The notes: a model not told the origin generated them from the letters alone. Positions 22,697 to 34,532 are shown, counted from the stretch's first letter. The stretch: 64,000 bases of DNA from Calocera cornea HHB12733 (GCA_001632435.1 KV423939.1:6223-70222), one strand, 5' to 3'. Made by a program: numbers and translations.

Positions 22697-23464
22697 CGAA
22701 AGCGGTTATGGAGAGGATGGATTCGGTGTAGGTTGTTGAGCTGGGTGGATTGCCGATTGTCGACTGCCGTGGGTGGTGGGGAGGATGTGTGTGGATCAGG
22801 CTCCGGGGGCAGCACGCGGGGGGGCTAGGGGAGCACGCGGGCAGGGGCGGGGAGCATGTGCTTACGCGGTGTGGTGTGGCTCGTTACCGTGTGGCCGTGT
22901 GGGCGTGCGATAGCACAGGCGGGTGAGGCGGGGGCTGGGCAGATACGCAGACGCAGACGCATACGCAGACGCAGACGCGGGCATGACATGTGCTGCTTGC
23001 TGCTGCTGGCCTCCGCCCCCCGCTGGGTCTCGACGCTCGAGTCTCGCCCGGCCGGACAGCAGGCGAGGGCAGCAGGCGCGGCACACCCCACCACACCGCA
23101 CCGAGCACGACCACGACACCCGCGGCACCCCCCGCCTGCACACCCAGCCAGGCTTAACTTATCCCCCCTCCCCTCCCCTTCCCCCCGCTAATCGCGGCTG
23201 GCTATCGATCGCCACTCCCCCTTCCTTCCCTTCCGTCCCGACCACCATCACCCAGAGCACGAGCAGCGAGCAGAGCAGAGCAGAGCAGACCAGGGCCAGC
23301 ACACCCGGGCCCGGATCCACCCTTCTCCCCCTCCCTCCCTCTGCTCCGCCCCGGTCGCTCCCCTCCCCCCTCCCCCTCACCACCACCACCACCACCACCA
23401 CCACTACCACCACCGCCCCACAGGCAGCGGCAGCACCGACACCCGCCCAGGCCGCCCGGAGCAG

Positions 23465-26400
23465 ATGCAGATGTCGACCCCGTCCTCCCGCTCGCGCAGC
23501 CTCCGCCTCCCCGCCCTCCTCTCCCGCACGCCCTCCTCCGCCTCCCGCACCACCACCTCAGCCCACCCCTCCCCGGCCCCACCACCCACCGCGCCCATCT
23601 CGCCCTCCCTCACCCCGTCCCCCTCCCCCTCCCCGCAGGCGCTCATGGACCCGCCCCCGCCCCCGCCCCCGCTCCCCATCCGGCCAGCCGTCCACCCGCT
23701 CCTCCTCCCCCCGCTCAGCATCGCCCGCCCCCTCTCCCCCTTCTCCGACGGCCTCCCCTCCCCCTCCTTCTCCCGCCCAGCATCCCCCTTCCGCCACCCT
23801 CCCGCACACACTCCCACACCCCCCCTCCCCGTCTCCGTCTCCCTCAAAACAGTAAACCTGCCCTCCCCAACAACCGCAGAGGACGTCCTCCTCCCCGGCG
23901 ACCGCATCGGCACAGGCCTCATGCTGCTCGGCGAGCAGATACACCCCGTCCCACTCGGCCGCCACCCGACGCCAGAGCAGGGCGGCGAGATCGCCCAGGT
24001 CGTCGAGGTCATGCGCAAGATCGGCGAGGGCAGCAACGCCTGCGTGTACCTCGTCCGCGAGCTGCTCGGCGAGCCCCAGCCGGCCCCGCCGGGGAGGGGC
24101 CGCACCCTCCACCGCGGCCGGCGGACGGAGGAGGACGGCGTGTTCGGCGGGCTCGAGCTCGAGGACGAGGACGAGGACGCCTTCTCCCCCGCCTCCTCGC
24201 GCTCCCGCGAGCGCCCGCGCTACGGCCGCGAGTTCGCCGTCAAGCTCCTCTCGAAGCGCGACCTGCCCGCCGAGGCGATCGGCACCCAGCTCGTCGAAGC
24301 CCAGATCCACCAGTCCCTCCCTTACCACCCCAACATCGTCACCCTCCACCGCACGCTCGAGACGAGGAACTGGCTCCTGCTCATCCTCGAGCACGTCCCC
24401 GGCGAGGACCTCTTCTACTTCCTCGAGCAGGCAAGGGATGCCGACCATGGCCATGCCTTTGCCCCGGGCGCCCAGAACGGCCACGGCCACCACCCGCATC
24501 ACGTGCAGCCGACCAGCTCGAGCGACCCCAACTTCCTCCTCTCGCCCTCGCCCAGCTCAAGCAGCTCAGAGCACACCCTGCACGCAGCGGCGCTGCTCTC
24601 CGCCCCGCTCTCGCACACGCCCCGCACGCCCTCCCTCCTCTCCTCCCACTCCCCCTCCTCCCTCCTCTCCCCCCAGCGCCTCCGCCTCATCGCACGCATG
24701 TTCACACAGATGTGCGCCGCCGTCGCCTTCTGCCACGCCAACGGAATCGCTCACCGCGACATCAAGCCGGAGAACTTTATCGTCACAGAGGGCGAGGCCG
24801 AGGACGGCGAGCGCCGCGTCGTCGTCAAGCTCACGGACTTTGGCCTCGCGAGCAGGGAGCGGGAGAGCAGGGACGTCGACTGCGGCAGCGCGCCGTACAT
24901 GAGCTTTGGTGCGCTTCTTCCCTCCTCCCGCGACCCGTGTACTGACATGCGTATCCGCGTGCAGAATGCGCGAACAACGTCGCACCGACCTACGCGACCC
25001 AGCCCGCCGACGTCTGGTCCCTCGGCATCGTCCTCATCAACATGCTGTACCACCAGAACCCCTGGCCGCGCGCGACGCTCGAGGACTTTGAGGGCGACGG
25101 CAGCGCCGAGGCGTTCGCCGCGTTCAAGCACTACGGCGCAGACTTCTTTGTCGACCGCTTCCCGGGCATCACTTTCGTGCGTCGGCCCCTTCCTGCTCAT
25201 TCACTAAGGCGATGTGCTGACCGTCTGGGATCCAGTCGATGGCCCAGTGGCTCGTCGACAAGGTCTTCTGCGAGCCTGAGGCGCGCGTCGGTGCAGACGA
25301 GTTCGGCGACTGGGTCCTCAACCTCGGCGGAATGGTCGACGAGGCCTCCGTCCTCCTCCTGCGCAAGGGCCGGTCCAAGGCGCGCAAGGACAGCGTGCGC
25401 AAGAGCAAGAGCAAGAGCACCCGCTCCCGCGCCGACGCGGCTGTCGGCCGGGACGCGCTCGACGAGGCCGGCGAGCGGGGCAGGGACAAGACCAGCCCGA
25501 CCGGTCGCGAACGCGAAGGCTCGCCCTCCTCCAGCAGGGAGCCCAGCCTCGTCAAGCGGCGCAAGCGGGGCGCGAGGAGCAACAAGAGCAAGAACTCGGC
25601 CGCCAACTCGGTCGCCTCCCTCCCCCTCCCCTCGGCCGTCGCCAGCGCCATCGTCGCCGCCGCCGCCGCCGCCGCCGCCCAGGCACACGATGCCGAGGCG
25701 GCGCAGCTCGCCGAGCACGCCAGTGCCGTCGAAGCCCTCGCCAGGGAGGCCAGCATGGTCACGGGCACCGGGCGCTCCGGCTCCCGCACACCGAGCGTCC
25801 TCCCCTCGGGCGCGGAGGAGCCCGTCCCGCCCCTGCCCATGCCCATGCCCCAGCCCATGCCCCAGCCCCAGCCCCAGCCACAGCAACTGTCCATGTCCGT
25901 CCCCGGGCCTCTGCCGGTGGGCCTCGCCACCCCCGCCTCCTCCTCCGCGACCGTCCGCCCGCGCCCGAGCGCCGAGGACGACTTCTGGCTGCGCGGCCGG
26001 CAGCCCCCGCCCTCCGCCAGCGTCCTCCCCGTGCGCGCCCCCATCGGCCCGTCCGCCGCAGGCTCCTCCTGGCGCGCACACCACTCGCCCCTCAACCCCA
26101 ACCCCAACCCGCAGCCCAACCCAGCCTACGCAAGCTCCGTATCCTCCTTCGCGCCCAGCACAGTCTCCACATACAATACCCGCCTCAGCAACGGCAGCAT
26201 GCGCAGCCTCTCCACCGTCGCCACCACCATGTCCGACCCCACCAGCGTAAAGTCACGCTGGAGCGGCCTCAAGGAGGCCAGCATCCGCTCCGCCACCTCG
26301 GCCGACTTTGCCGCCCCGCCCGCACCCGCGCCCGCGCCCCTCAACGGAAGCACGAAGAGCAAGGGCAAGGAGCGGGAGATGCCCGCGAGCCCGCTCGGGC

Positions 26401-26922
26401 TCGGCGCGCGCGTGCCGCGCACAAACGTCAAGCGCATCGAAGGTCTCCCGCCAGAGCTCGACGACCTCCGCACGCCGTTCAAGACGCCCACGCCGGCCCA
26501 GCGGATAGTGCACAATGAGTCAAAGTGCGTTTTTTGCTTGCGCTCCGCGGCGAGAGATTAACGGCGCTGACTGATGCGTTCCCTTCTCTAGACGCTCGCT
26601 ACCTCGAAAACCCAGCACGGCGAGCAAGCTCGACCCGATCGCCGAGGCCGCCCGCGAGCGGGAGCGCGTCGAGCGCGAACGCATCCAGATCGAGAAAGCC
26701 GCCGGCATGATCTTCCAGCGGCGGGACGCGTCCACGTCGACCACGAGCCTGTCGAGCAACCCCGCCGGCTCGCCCTCCTCCATCGGCGCCGCCATCTCCC
26801 CCGCGTCCACTATTGGCACCGTCTACGAAGAGCGCGGCACGCCCGGGCGCGCCAAGCAAGGCCAGATCTTGACGCTGGGCAAGATCCTGCGCGGCCTGGG
26901 CACCCGGGAGGCCAGGAACTGA
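23465..26922 (+). CDS. Ran1/Ksp1-type serine/threonine protein kinase with long disordered regions
   Basis: Exons 23465-24908, 24965-25176, 25236-26524 and 26592-26922 give 1091 residues; all junctions keep frame. An alternative ATG lies at 23471. A Pro/Ser-rich N-terminus (about 175 residues) precedes the kinase domain. It has glycine loop IGEGSNACVYLVR, lysine FAVKLLSK, catalytic HRDIKPENF, DFGLAS, then GSAPYMSFECAN in place of the usual APE, as in Ran1-related kinases, and DVWSLGIVLINMLYH. A Ser/Pro/His-rich insertion of about 75 residues sits between the N lobe and the HRD motif. The C-terminal half (about 470 residues) is basic then low-complexity, with Pro-Met-Pro-Gln repeats. Relatives control meiosis entry, filamentation and nutrient response. 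The exact orthologue is uncertain. Confidence 0.85.
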
Positions 26923-27042
26923 TCCATCCTCTCCCCGCCGCCTCCCTCGTCCCTGTTCCGATGTCTCTGTTGAAATCTGCGCCATTCGCCGCCTTACAGT
27001 ACGTTATCATACTAACTTAACCGCCTCTTGCCGCGTGTGCAA

Positions 27043-27043
<1 letters not shown>

Positions 27044-27076
<33 letters not shown>
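27044..27076. repeat. 33-base homopolymer C run
   Basis: Thirty-three consecutive C, i.e. a G run on the minus strand, 120 bp after the kinase stop. Same caveats as the G run at 21202: true length is uncertain. Confidence 0.9.
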
Positions 27077-27081
<5 letters not shown>

Positions 27082-28185
27082 GCGGCTAAACGCGCCTTTT
27101 CTTTCTACACCTCTTTCTCGCTCAGCACTGATATCAATCAACCCGCAATGCTCTCGGCTTGTCTCGTCACTCATTACTATATCATCATCTCCTGCCGCCT
27201 CTTCTTCCCTGCTCTGTTGTTTTACCGCGTTTAATCGCCTCTTGTAGCCCGCATTAACGGGCGCATAGTCGGTCGTTTTCAGCATGTGCCGCACAGTGGG
27301 CCTCTGTCCGCTCTGTGCGCACAGTGTCGTACCCGCAGTGTGGGTTGTGCTAGTACCAGATTTAGTAGCTACTCGCACAAAAAGTAGTCAAATGGAATCC
27401 CAATACCTCATACAAAGACACACACAATCACTGAATGCCCCTACCGTGGCGAATGGCACTTGGCATCGATCAAAATTGCCCAACTACTGACTCCTTGACA
27501 CAGTCCGCAACGTCACCGCGCGTGTGTGCCACCCCCCCCCCCCCCAGCTTCCGATCGAAAGCCAGGCAAAAGCCGATCCGGGCGGGGAAGGAAGACGCAC
27601 CGCGCCTCGCGGCACGGCTGGTCTGCCCACCCGGGTCCTTGAGACAAAGCAATGCGCACGACCACACCGAGCACACGGCGAGCGGGTGGCGTCCGGCGTC
27701 CGGAATACTGGCGCCGGCGCCACCAGGTGGCCGCCCGGCCGGGGGAAAGCAACCTGTGTTTGTGTTTGTGTTTTCCGGCAGACACCCGCGGCGCCGGGCA
27801 CGGGACCGGGGACCTTGTGCTGCTGCTGCACGGGCCACGGGCCACGGGGCCACGCGCAAACGTGCGTCCGGCGCCGCATGACTGCGTGGGATGATGCTCT
27901 GGACATGGACACCACACCCTCGGCCTCGGCCTCGGGCTGGGCTGGGCGGATGAGAGTGGGCAAGTGCCGCGTGAGTCTGATTTAATCCGGCGGGGTCGGC
28001 ATGCGGCTTTCGGCGAGTTGGCAGTTGGCAGTTACCGAGGTTCCGACTGTATGAATGTATGTATGAATGTATGCTGGCTGCAGGCGGCTAGAGACGCCGC
28101 CCGCGCGGGACGGGCATGAGGAAGGCAGGGCGCGGATGAATGGTCTAGATGTGGGAGAGTACTGGTGCTTCAGTGTACAGCACAC

Positions 28186-28211
28186 TACTGTACTGTACTG
28201 TACTGTACTGT
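28186..28211. repeat. TACTG microsatellite
   Basis: Five copies of the 5-bp unit ACTGT, one of several GTAC-rich patches in this window's spacers. Confidence 0.85.
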
Positions 28212-28265
28212 GCACGAACGGGGTGTCCCGAAGATCCGCCATCGGGCCGTACAACAGAACAGAAG

Positions 28266-28346
28266 CGACGTGACGACGTGACGACGTGACGACGTGACGA
28301 AGTGGGCTGGGCGGGAAGAACAGAACAGAACAGAACAGAACAGAAC
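28266..28346. repeat. Two adjacent 5- to 9-bp microsatellites
   Basis: Tandem GACGTGAC units with a 9-bp period (28266-28300), then a 5-bp GAACA tract (about 28317-28346), separated by about 17 bp of unique sequence. Confidence 0.85.
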
Positions 28347-28887
28347 GGTGCAAAGTGCGGTGGGAGGCGGTTGAGTTGGGATGGACACATGTCACATGTG
28401 GGATAATGATGAGAGGGGGAAATGGCGGCAGCGCGGCTAACGGCGCACCGGCCGGCACACGCGCGTGTGCCTGGCCCTGCCCTGGCGGGTTGGTGCTTGC
28501 GGCCGCCTTGCCCTTGGCCCGCCGGAGCACGGGCGGTCAGCCCGCCCCGGGAAGCCGCCGGTCCGTGTCTCCTACGGCTGGCGGCGCGGGCGACATCGTT
28601 GCTGTCGAGCGTCTATCACAGCCCTCGGGGACGAGTCCTGCACGGTGACGGTGACGGGAGGGACGGTGCGCACCGCGCGCTTGAACTGTTGAAGCTGGAG
28701 TCTCTATTGACCAAGCCGACGCCGACGCCGAAGCCGCGAGCCGGGGGCCGGGGGAAAGCAACCGAACCGAACCGAACCGAACCGAGCCGGACCCCAGCCT
28801 TGCCTTCCGTCGGCCCTCCCTGGCCGGCGGGGCACATGGTCCGGCGCGCACAGACGGCGGACGGCGGACGGCGGACGGCGGCGCTGT

Positions 28888-30274
28888 CTATCCTGCTGGC
28901 CGTGGCTGGCCGGGCTCGGGCTGGCCAGGCTGCTGGTGCTGCTCGTGCTGCTGGTGCTGCTGGTGTTGGGGTGGATGGTGTTGGGGTGGATGGTGTTGGG
29001 GTGGATGGTGTGGATGATGCCTGGAAGGCGCGTGCGAAGCCTGCTGCTGCGGAGCCGGGTTCGGATTCGCCTGCCCGTCCGCCTGAGGAGGAGGTGGGGG
29101 GGCCCTCTGCGCCCCAGCCCTCGGGTGGAGATGCAGATGCCCCCTGACGCTGCGTGCGCTGCGCATGCTCTTATCGCTCGCAGAGCTGCTGTCCTCCCCC
29201 GCACCCGCACCCGCGCCCGCGCCGGCTGTGGGGGGCGGGTCCTCGAGCTCGCCGCCGTCCGACGATGCGGAGGAGGCGGAGGAGCGGGTGGACGTGGGCG
29301 TGGGGAGCGGGGCGAGGGCGTAGGCTGGGTGGGCGAGCACGAGCGAGTCGTAGTATGATTGGATCAGCTCGCGTGTGGTCTGCCGCAAGGGAGGGAGGGG
29401 GCGTCAGTATGGGATTTGGGGAAGCGGGGACGGCGGAGGACGGCGGGGAACGGTGCTGACGGCGCGCAGCAGGAGTGGGCACGTCGCCCCGTCCGCCTGC
29501 ACGGGCACGCGCTGCCCCCCCGTGCCGTCCCGTGCGGAATGAAAGCGAGTGGACTCACTGCGAGCCTCCAATCGATAGCGCCGAGGAACTCCCTCTCGAG
29601 GAGGTTGAGCTCGTCGAGGCCGAGGCCGCCGACGCGGGCATAGTGGGTGTTCTTGCAGAAGACGTCGCAGAGGGCTTTGGAGGAGCAGGTGATGGAGGCG
29701 ATGAGGAAGCGGTGGACGGTCAGCGAGGAGAGCGCGAAGGAGGGGTTGCGCGCGCAGATTAGGTCCACGTAGTGCAGCGTTAGGAGGAGGCAGGAGCGCT
29801 GTGCGTGTGGGAGCGAGAGAGAGGGCACTGGGTTAGCTGCTGGGAGGACGGAGGGAGGGAGGGAGGGACAGACCTCGGGCTTGGTGTACTGCACGATGCG
29901 CGCGAGGTAGTCGCGTATTGTGATGCTGGGCGGGGTGCGCGAGTGGAAGCGGGTGAGGTTCGGCCTGTCCGGTTGCTCGTCAGCTCAGCTCCCATTCCCG
30001 GGCCCCGGTCGCAAGGTGGGTAAGAACGGGAGGGGACGCACTGCTGCACGGCGATCTGGTCGTTGATGCTCGTGAGGCGCTGGAGCATGTCGGCTGCCGT
30101 GGGGAACGCAGCAGGACGCATCAGCCTCGTGGAGAATGGGGGATGGAGAAGGAGGGGCTTACCGACAAGGACGAGGATGGCGTGGAGGGGTGCGTGCTCA
30201 AAGTTGCGGGGGAGGACGGTGCGGGCCGATCCCCGAGGCGAGTCGCTGCTCTCCCCACTGACGCTGGTGCCGGT

Positions 30275-30307
<33 letters not shown>

Positions 30308-30430
30308 TGTGTCTGTGTCTGTGTCTGTGTCTGTGGTGGGGCGGTGGGAGGGGGAGGATGGACTACTGTGGGGTGGGTGTGGGTTGGCTGTGGCTCGCGG
30401 TGCCGGCTCGCCGTCGGGAGAGTGTGCCAT
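28888..30430 (-). CDS. Pho80/Pcl-type cyclin for a Pho85-like kinase
   Basis: Minus-strand exons 30430-30163, 30093-30042, 29964-29874, 29798-29559 and 29379-28888 give 380 residues, all in phase. The cyclin fold spans about residues 80-220 and shows the Pho80-family pattern: TRFHSRTPPSITIRDYL, then CLLLTLHYVDLICAR, then HRFLIASITCSSKALCD, and LNLLEREFLGAIDWRL. The N-terminus has Asp-Thr and Asp-His dipeptide repeats and the C-terminus has a His/Pro/Gln repeat (unit HPPQH, DNA 28963-29011). Intron 4 (179 nt) is long for this window. Such cyclins direct Pho85-type kinases in phosphate sensing, glycogen metabolism or polarity. The divergent partner starts at 30662, 231 bp away. Confidence 0.88.
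28963..29011. repeat. 15-bp coding tandem repeat in the cyclin gene
   Basis: Three copies of TGTTGGGGTGGATGG, encoding HPPQH repeats on the minus strand. Because the unit is a multiple of three, copy number can vary without frameshift. Confidence 0.9.
30276..30340. repeat. 6-bp coding repeats encoding Asp-His and Asp-Thr runs
   Basis: Tandem GTCGTG then GTCTGT hexamers in exon 1 of the cyclin gene; translated on the minus strand as alternating Asp-Thr then Asp-His. Confidence 0.9.
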
Positions 30431-30661
30431 GCGGCCGCATGCTAGGCTGCTGGGGGGTCAGGGGCGTGCGGGGGTGTGGTGTGGTGGGGTGGTGTGGGGT
30501 GGGGTGTGGTGTAGTGTGTGGTGTGCTTGTGCGGCGGTCGGGGCTGGTCGTGTGCGTGTGGGTGGGTGCCACTTTTCCCTGGGGTGCACGTGATCGGGGG
30601 AGTGTCCCTGCGCGGGGGTGGGGGGGTGCATAGGCGGGGTTGTGCGCTTGCACCGTGCACG

Positions 30662-33651
30662 ATGGACCGGCTGCCGTCGCTGAGCATCTCCATCCCGCCC
30701 ATCTCGCACCTGCCCCCGCTCTCCGCACACGAGGTCAGCGCAATCCTCTCCTCCTACCAGTCCCTGCCACCGCAACTCCCAATCCAACGCCAACCCCACA
30801 CCCACCTCAGCCTCACACAGCACGACAACGACGACGACGACGGCCGGCGCCTCCCCGCACCGTCAACCCCGCCCGCACCCTCCCACACCCCGCACAACTC
30901 CCCGCTCCTCAACCTCGCCCACCAGCTCACAGCACAACCAGCAGCCAACTACGGCGCAGACGTCCCCCTCCAACCCTCCCGCCGCCCAAAATGGGCGCTC
31001 CTCGAGCTCGAGCGCATCGCAAAGCGCGCAGACATGGAGGTCTTCTCCGAGAGCGACCTCCCCACCAGCCCCGCGGCCGAGGACGGCCCAGACTTCCCCG
31101 ACCCCGCCACGCCCCGCACGCCGTATGCGCATGCCGGTGGGGTGCAGGCCCACGCCCAGGCGCCCGCCCAGCCAGCCCACCTGCACAACCTCCTGCTCGG
31201 CGCGGGCGACTTCCTCATCGACATCAACGTCGCCTTCTCGAGCGCGTCCCCCAGCCCGACACTCGTCGCCCTCCTCACCTCCCACCCGGCCAACGCCGCC
31301 CTGGACCGTCTGCTCGCCCGCCACCTCGCCGAGTTCTTCCGCATGCTCCGCCCCGGCGGCGAGTCGGCCGACGACGCAGATAGGGATGTGGATGTGGATG
31401 TGGACGTAGTGCGCGTGCAGCGGCACCTGCAGGTGCTCGAGACCTGGCTCGGCGAGCTCAAGGGCCTCCAAGCGCTCGTCAAGGCCGGCGAGGACGCGGG
31501 CGAGGCCGAGGCCGAGCGTGCGCGCTGGTGGACTGTCGTCGGGGACGTGGCTAGCGAGTGGGACGCGCGCCTGCAAGCGGTGTGCGGCGACGGCGACGGC
31601 GACGGCGCTGCAGAGGACAGGCAACCGGAACCGGCATCGGTCCCGCTGGACATCCTGGCCACGCTCCTGCCTGTGCCGCTGCCCTACCTGCGCTCGCCGA
31701 GCCTCACCTTCCTGCTCTACCTCGCGCCAGAGGCGTACCTGACCCTGCTGCGTGCGACCGCGCCCGCGCCCGCNNNNNNNNNNNNNNNNNNNNNNNNNNN
31801 NNNNNNNNNNNNNNNNNNNNNNNNNNNNNNNNNNNNNNNNNNNNNNNNNNNNNNNNNNNNNNNNNNNNNNNNNNNNNNNNNNNNNNNNNNNNNNNNNNNN
31901 NNNNNNNNNNNNNNNNNNNNNNNNNNNNNNNNNNNNNNNNNNNNNNNNNNNNNNNNNNNNNNNNNNNNNNNNNNNNNNNNNNNNNNNNNNNNNNNNNNCC
32001 CCTTCCCGACAAGCCCGAACCATCATTGGTCCCTCGCGTTCGACCCGCCCGTATGGGTCCGCAGCTCGGCGCTGCACGCGCTCGGGCTGGGCGGGCAGCC
32101 GCACCTGCCGGCCGAGTGCGTCGCTGCCCAGGCAGCCGACTGGCTCGCCGCTGTGGTGCGTCCTTCTCCCCATGCGTAACTCACATTACCGTACACGACG
32201 CAGCTGACCCTATGCATATGCACAATGTGTAGCTGGGAGCGCGGCCCGCCCCCGCCCCCGCTCCCACCCCAACCTACACCTGGCACACCCGCCTCCCCAG
32301 CCGGAGCAGCAAGGCCTACGCGCTCACCTTCGCCCCCTCCCCCGGCAGCGCCCTCGAGGGCGGGGCGCAGCTCTCGCGGCTGCCTGTGCGCAGCGCGGGC
32401 GAGCTGAGCCGCGCGCTCGACGTCGTCCAGCGCGAGTGCTGGCTCGCCGGCGTGTTGCGCGGGCTGGAGCCGTGGGCTGCTGACGCGCAGGAGCGGGAGG
32501 GAGAAGACGGGCCGCTGACGCTGACGGTCGAGCAGCTGCTCGCGGGCGCGCTCCCGGCCTCCCCACGCATCCCCATGACGCTCACCCTCGCGCCCTACCT
32601 CGCGCCGCCCAGCCCAAGCCCGTACTTCACCCTCGCCGTCCTCCCCCACCTGACCCTCTCCGTGCACCCGCCGACGCCGTCCGCGCGCGCCACCCGCACC
32701 CGCACCCGCATCCGCGTCGAGCGCCAGTCCGTCTTCCCCCCTCCCAACTCCGGCCCGGAGCAGGCCAGGGACTGGGAGGCCCGCGCGGCCGAGGTCCTCC
32801 GCCGCGGCGGCGTGCCGTTCCTGGCCGAGTGGGCGTGGGAGGGCGAGCACGCGCTCGTGCGCGAGTACCCTGGCAAGGCGCTCCTGCCGGAGCTGGCGCT
32901 GCCCGCCCAGCCCCAGATCCGCGTGGGGGACCTGGACCTCGACCTCGACCTCCCGCTCGACCACCTCGGCGCCCTCGACGCCCTCGGGCATCATCATCTC
33001 GCCGCCATGGGCATGGGCATGGGCATGGGCATGGATCTAGACCTGGACCTGGACCGGCACAGCCTGCTCTCGGGCATGAACGGCACCGACGACCCGTCCG
33101 AGCACCAGCAGCTCCACCAGCAGCTCGACGACGCCGCGCTCGCTGCGGGGCAGACGCTGGGCTTGGGCTTGGGCCTCGGTGTGGGCCTGGGCCTGAGGGA
33201 GGGTGGCCCGGACGGCGAGGGCAGCGCGTTCGAGGAGCTGTTCGGGAGCGAGGGCGTCGGCAGCGCCTTCGACATGGCCGACATGGCCGTCGGCGTCGGC
33301 GTCGGCGTCGGCGGGATGCCCGACATCGAGATGGACATGGCGGACCTTGGGAGCCTACACAACCTTGGCAACCTGCACAACCTGGACAACCTGGACAACC
33401 TCGGGAACCTCGGCATGGGCATCGGCATGGGCCTGGGCGGGCCGATCGCGGGGATGCAGATGGACGACCTGGGCGGGGGCGGGGGCGGGATGGACGACTT
33501 GGGCGGGATGGGCCTCGGGGGGGAGGGGGAGCTGGGCGCCGCTGGTGCCGGGGCGGGGGACGCGCCTGCTGTCGCTCTGGCTGGGGAGGGGGCGGAGGAA
33601 GCGGCTGGGAAGAGTGGGGAGAGCGCGCCGGTTGTGCCCGAGGGCGCGTAG
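30662..33651 (+). CDS. Large protein, possibly Mediator subunit 1-like, interrupted by an assembly gap
   Basis: Exons 30662-32155 and 32233-33651 (77-nt intron, GTGCGT donor) give about 969 residues if the 225 unknown bases (31774-31998) are really 75 codons. The reading frame is the same on both sides of the gap. The N-terminal half has ELERIAKRADMEVFSE and LTFLLYLAPEAYLTLLR, which recall fungal Med1 (YLSPRAYL-like), and a mid region of beta-type sequence. I rate this only as resemblance. The C-terminal third is low-complexity: Gly-Met, Asp-Leu, Gly-Leu and Val-Gly dipeptide runs and an Asn-Leu-Asp pentapeptide-like repeat. If Med1, it would bridge activators and the Mediator middle module. 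Otherwise its function is unknown. Confidence 0.55.
31774..31998. other. Assembly gap of 225 N
   Basis: A block of unknown bases inside the coding sequence of the preceding entry. It follows a GCGCCCGCGCCCGC repeat, the kind of sequence on which assembly fails. The true length may differ. Confidence 0.99.
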
Positions 33652-33834
33652 TCCGGATCCATCCCATCCCATCCTACCTGTATGTAGCGCCGGTCCAAGT
33701 GTTGCGTTGTCTCGTGTTGTCGGCTTCCTCCTCACTGCGCTTATGGTATGGTGTGCGCGGTGGAATGGGAACGGAGGAGGCTCGAGAACGGCTAGGCGCC
33801 GTCGGCCATCGGATGTGGCTTGGTCTGTCGCGTT

Positions 33835-34125
33835 TCCAATGACGGTTTCCAATTGACATAACGACAGTACCAACGACATTTCCCGTGACGCGACATTTCC
33901 CGTGAAGGTTTCAACATGCCTTTTTCAATGTCATTTCCAGTGACGGCTTCAATCGGGCGGTTTCAATGTCAGTCAGTTTCAATGTCAGTTTCGATAGCAT
34001 TTTCAGGAACTGTTCAACGGCGGTTACAGTGCCTTGTTCAATGACGTTTCCGACAACTATTTTGCCACAGTTTCAATGACGGTCTGCGTGACATTTCCAA
34101 CGACGTTTCCACTGACGGTTCCCAA
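33835..34125. repeat. Degenerate array of about 19 TTTC(A/C)A-TGACG units
   Basis: About nineteen imperfect copies of a motif around GTTTCAATGACG or GACATTTCCAACG, spaced 12-17 bp apart, in a patch of lower GC than the flanks. Units alternate between TTTCAATG and TTTCCA forms. A 29-bp stretch at 34070-34098 shares 24 positions with 15111-15139 read on the minus strand. It lies between the Med1-like stop and the dehydrogenase promoter. Origin is unknown (decayed minisatellite or element remnant). Confidence 0.75.
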
Positions 34126-34444
34126 GCCCAGCGGCGTTTGTGTAGCTGATCTTAGTTACATCAATCTGACAACAAGTTATCTACAGCTGTTGACACTTCC
34201 CAAAACCGCAGACAGCCAATGCGGTCCAAAAGTGGAGGGGGCCCAGCTGTCAGTCCAGTCCGCAATCCGAGCTCGGCAGGGGATGAACGATCACCCGGGT
34301 ATATAGTGACCCTGGCCCGTTTCTCCTCCCCCGCACACTGCACACCCCGCCTGATCGACGCTGGTGCACACCGGCACGCCCTCACGTGTGCGGGTAAACG
34401 GCGGGCAGAAGGGGTGGGTTGGTGAGCTTTTAACCATCCCTGGA

Positions 34445-34450
34445 TATAAC
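34445..34450 (+). promoter_or_regulatory. Probable TATA box of the dehydrogenase gene
   Basis: TATAAC lies 88 bp before the ATG at 34533, followed by a pyrimidine-rich stretch (34465-34500). A second TATATAG lies at 34300-34306. Either could serve. Confidence 0.45.
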
Positions 34451-34532
34451 TGCGCCAGGGACACCACTCCACGCTGGTCCACCATCTGCACCTCCCGCAT
34501 CCCGAAAGCAGTGAGCTCGACTTCATCCCATC

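Larger units (their letters stand above)
20200..23464. other. 3.3-kb gene-poor, repeat-rich spacer
   Basis: No frame has a convincing gene. The region is a chain of simple repeats: a GAAGAAA tract (20716-20770), a CAGTCT tract (20903-20927), a 56-base G run (21202-21257), a GTACAGTACAG-rich patch (21644-21699), TGGAA units (22029-22044), CACGGCACACG units (22123-22150), GCTCCC units (22173-22192), GGCTCC units (22460-22490), GGAGGGTA units (22640-22694) and CAGACG units (22940-22980). It may contain the promoter of the downstream kinase in its last few hundred bases, which are C-rich. Confidence 0.5.
26923..28887. other. 2-kb repeat-rich spacer between convergent kinase and cyclin genes
   Basis: No supported gene. 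Contains C runs at 27044-27076 (33 bases) and 27532-27545 (14), a TACTG tract (28186-28211), a GACGT tract (28266-28300), a GAACA tract (28317-28346) and an ACCGA tract (28762-28785). Frames called across it are repetitive and lack motifs. Confidence 0.45.

Noticed and set aside
27524..27985. Several overlapping 130-160-codon frames
   Set aside because: They lie in all frames of a GC-rich spacer with C runs, with no conserved motif and no splice pattern.
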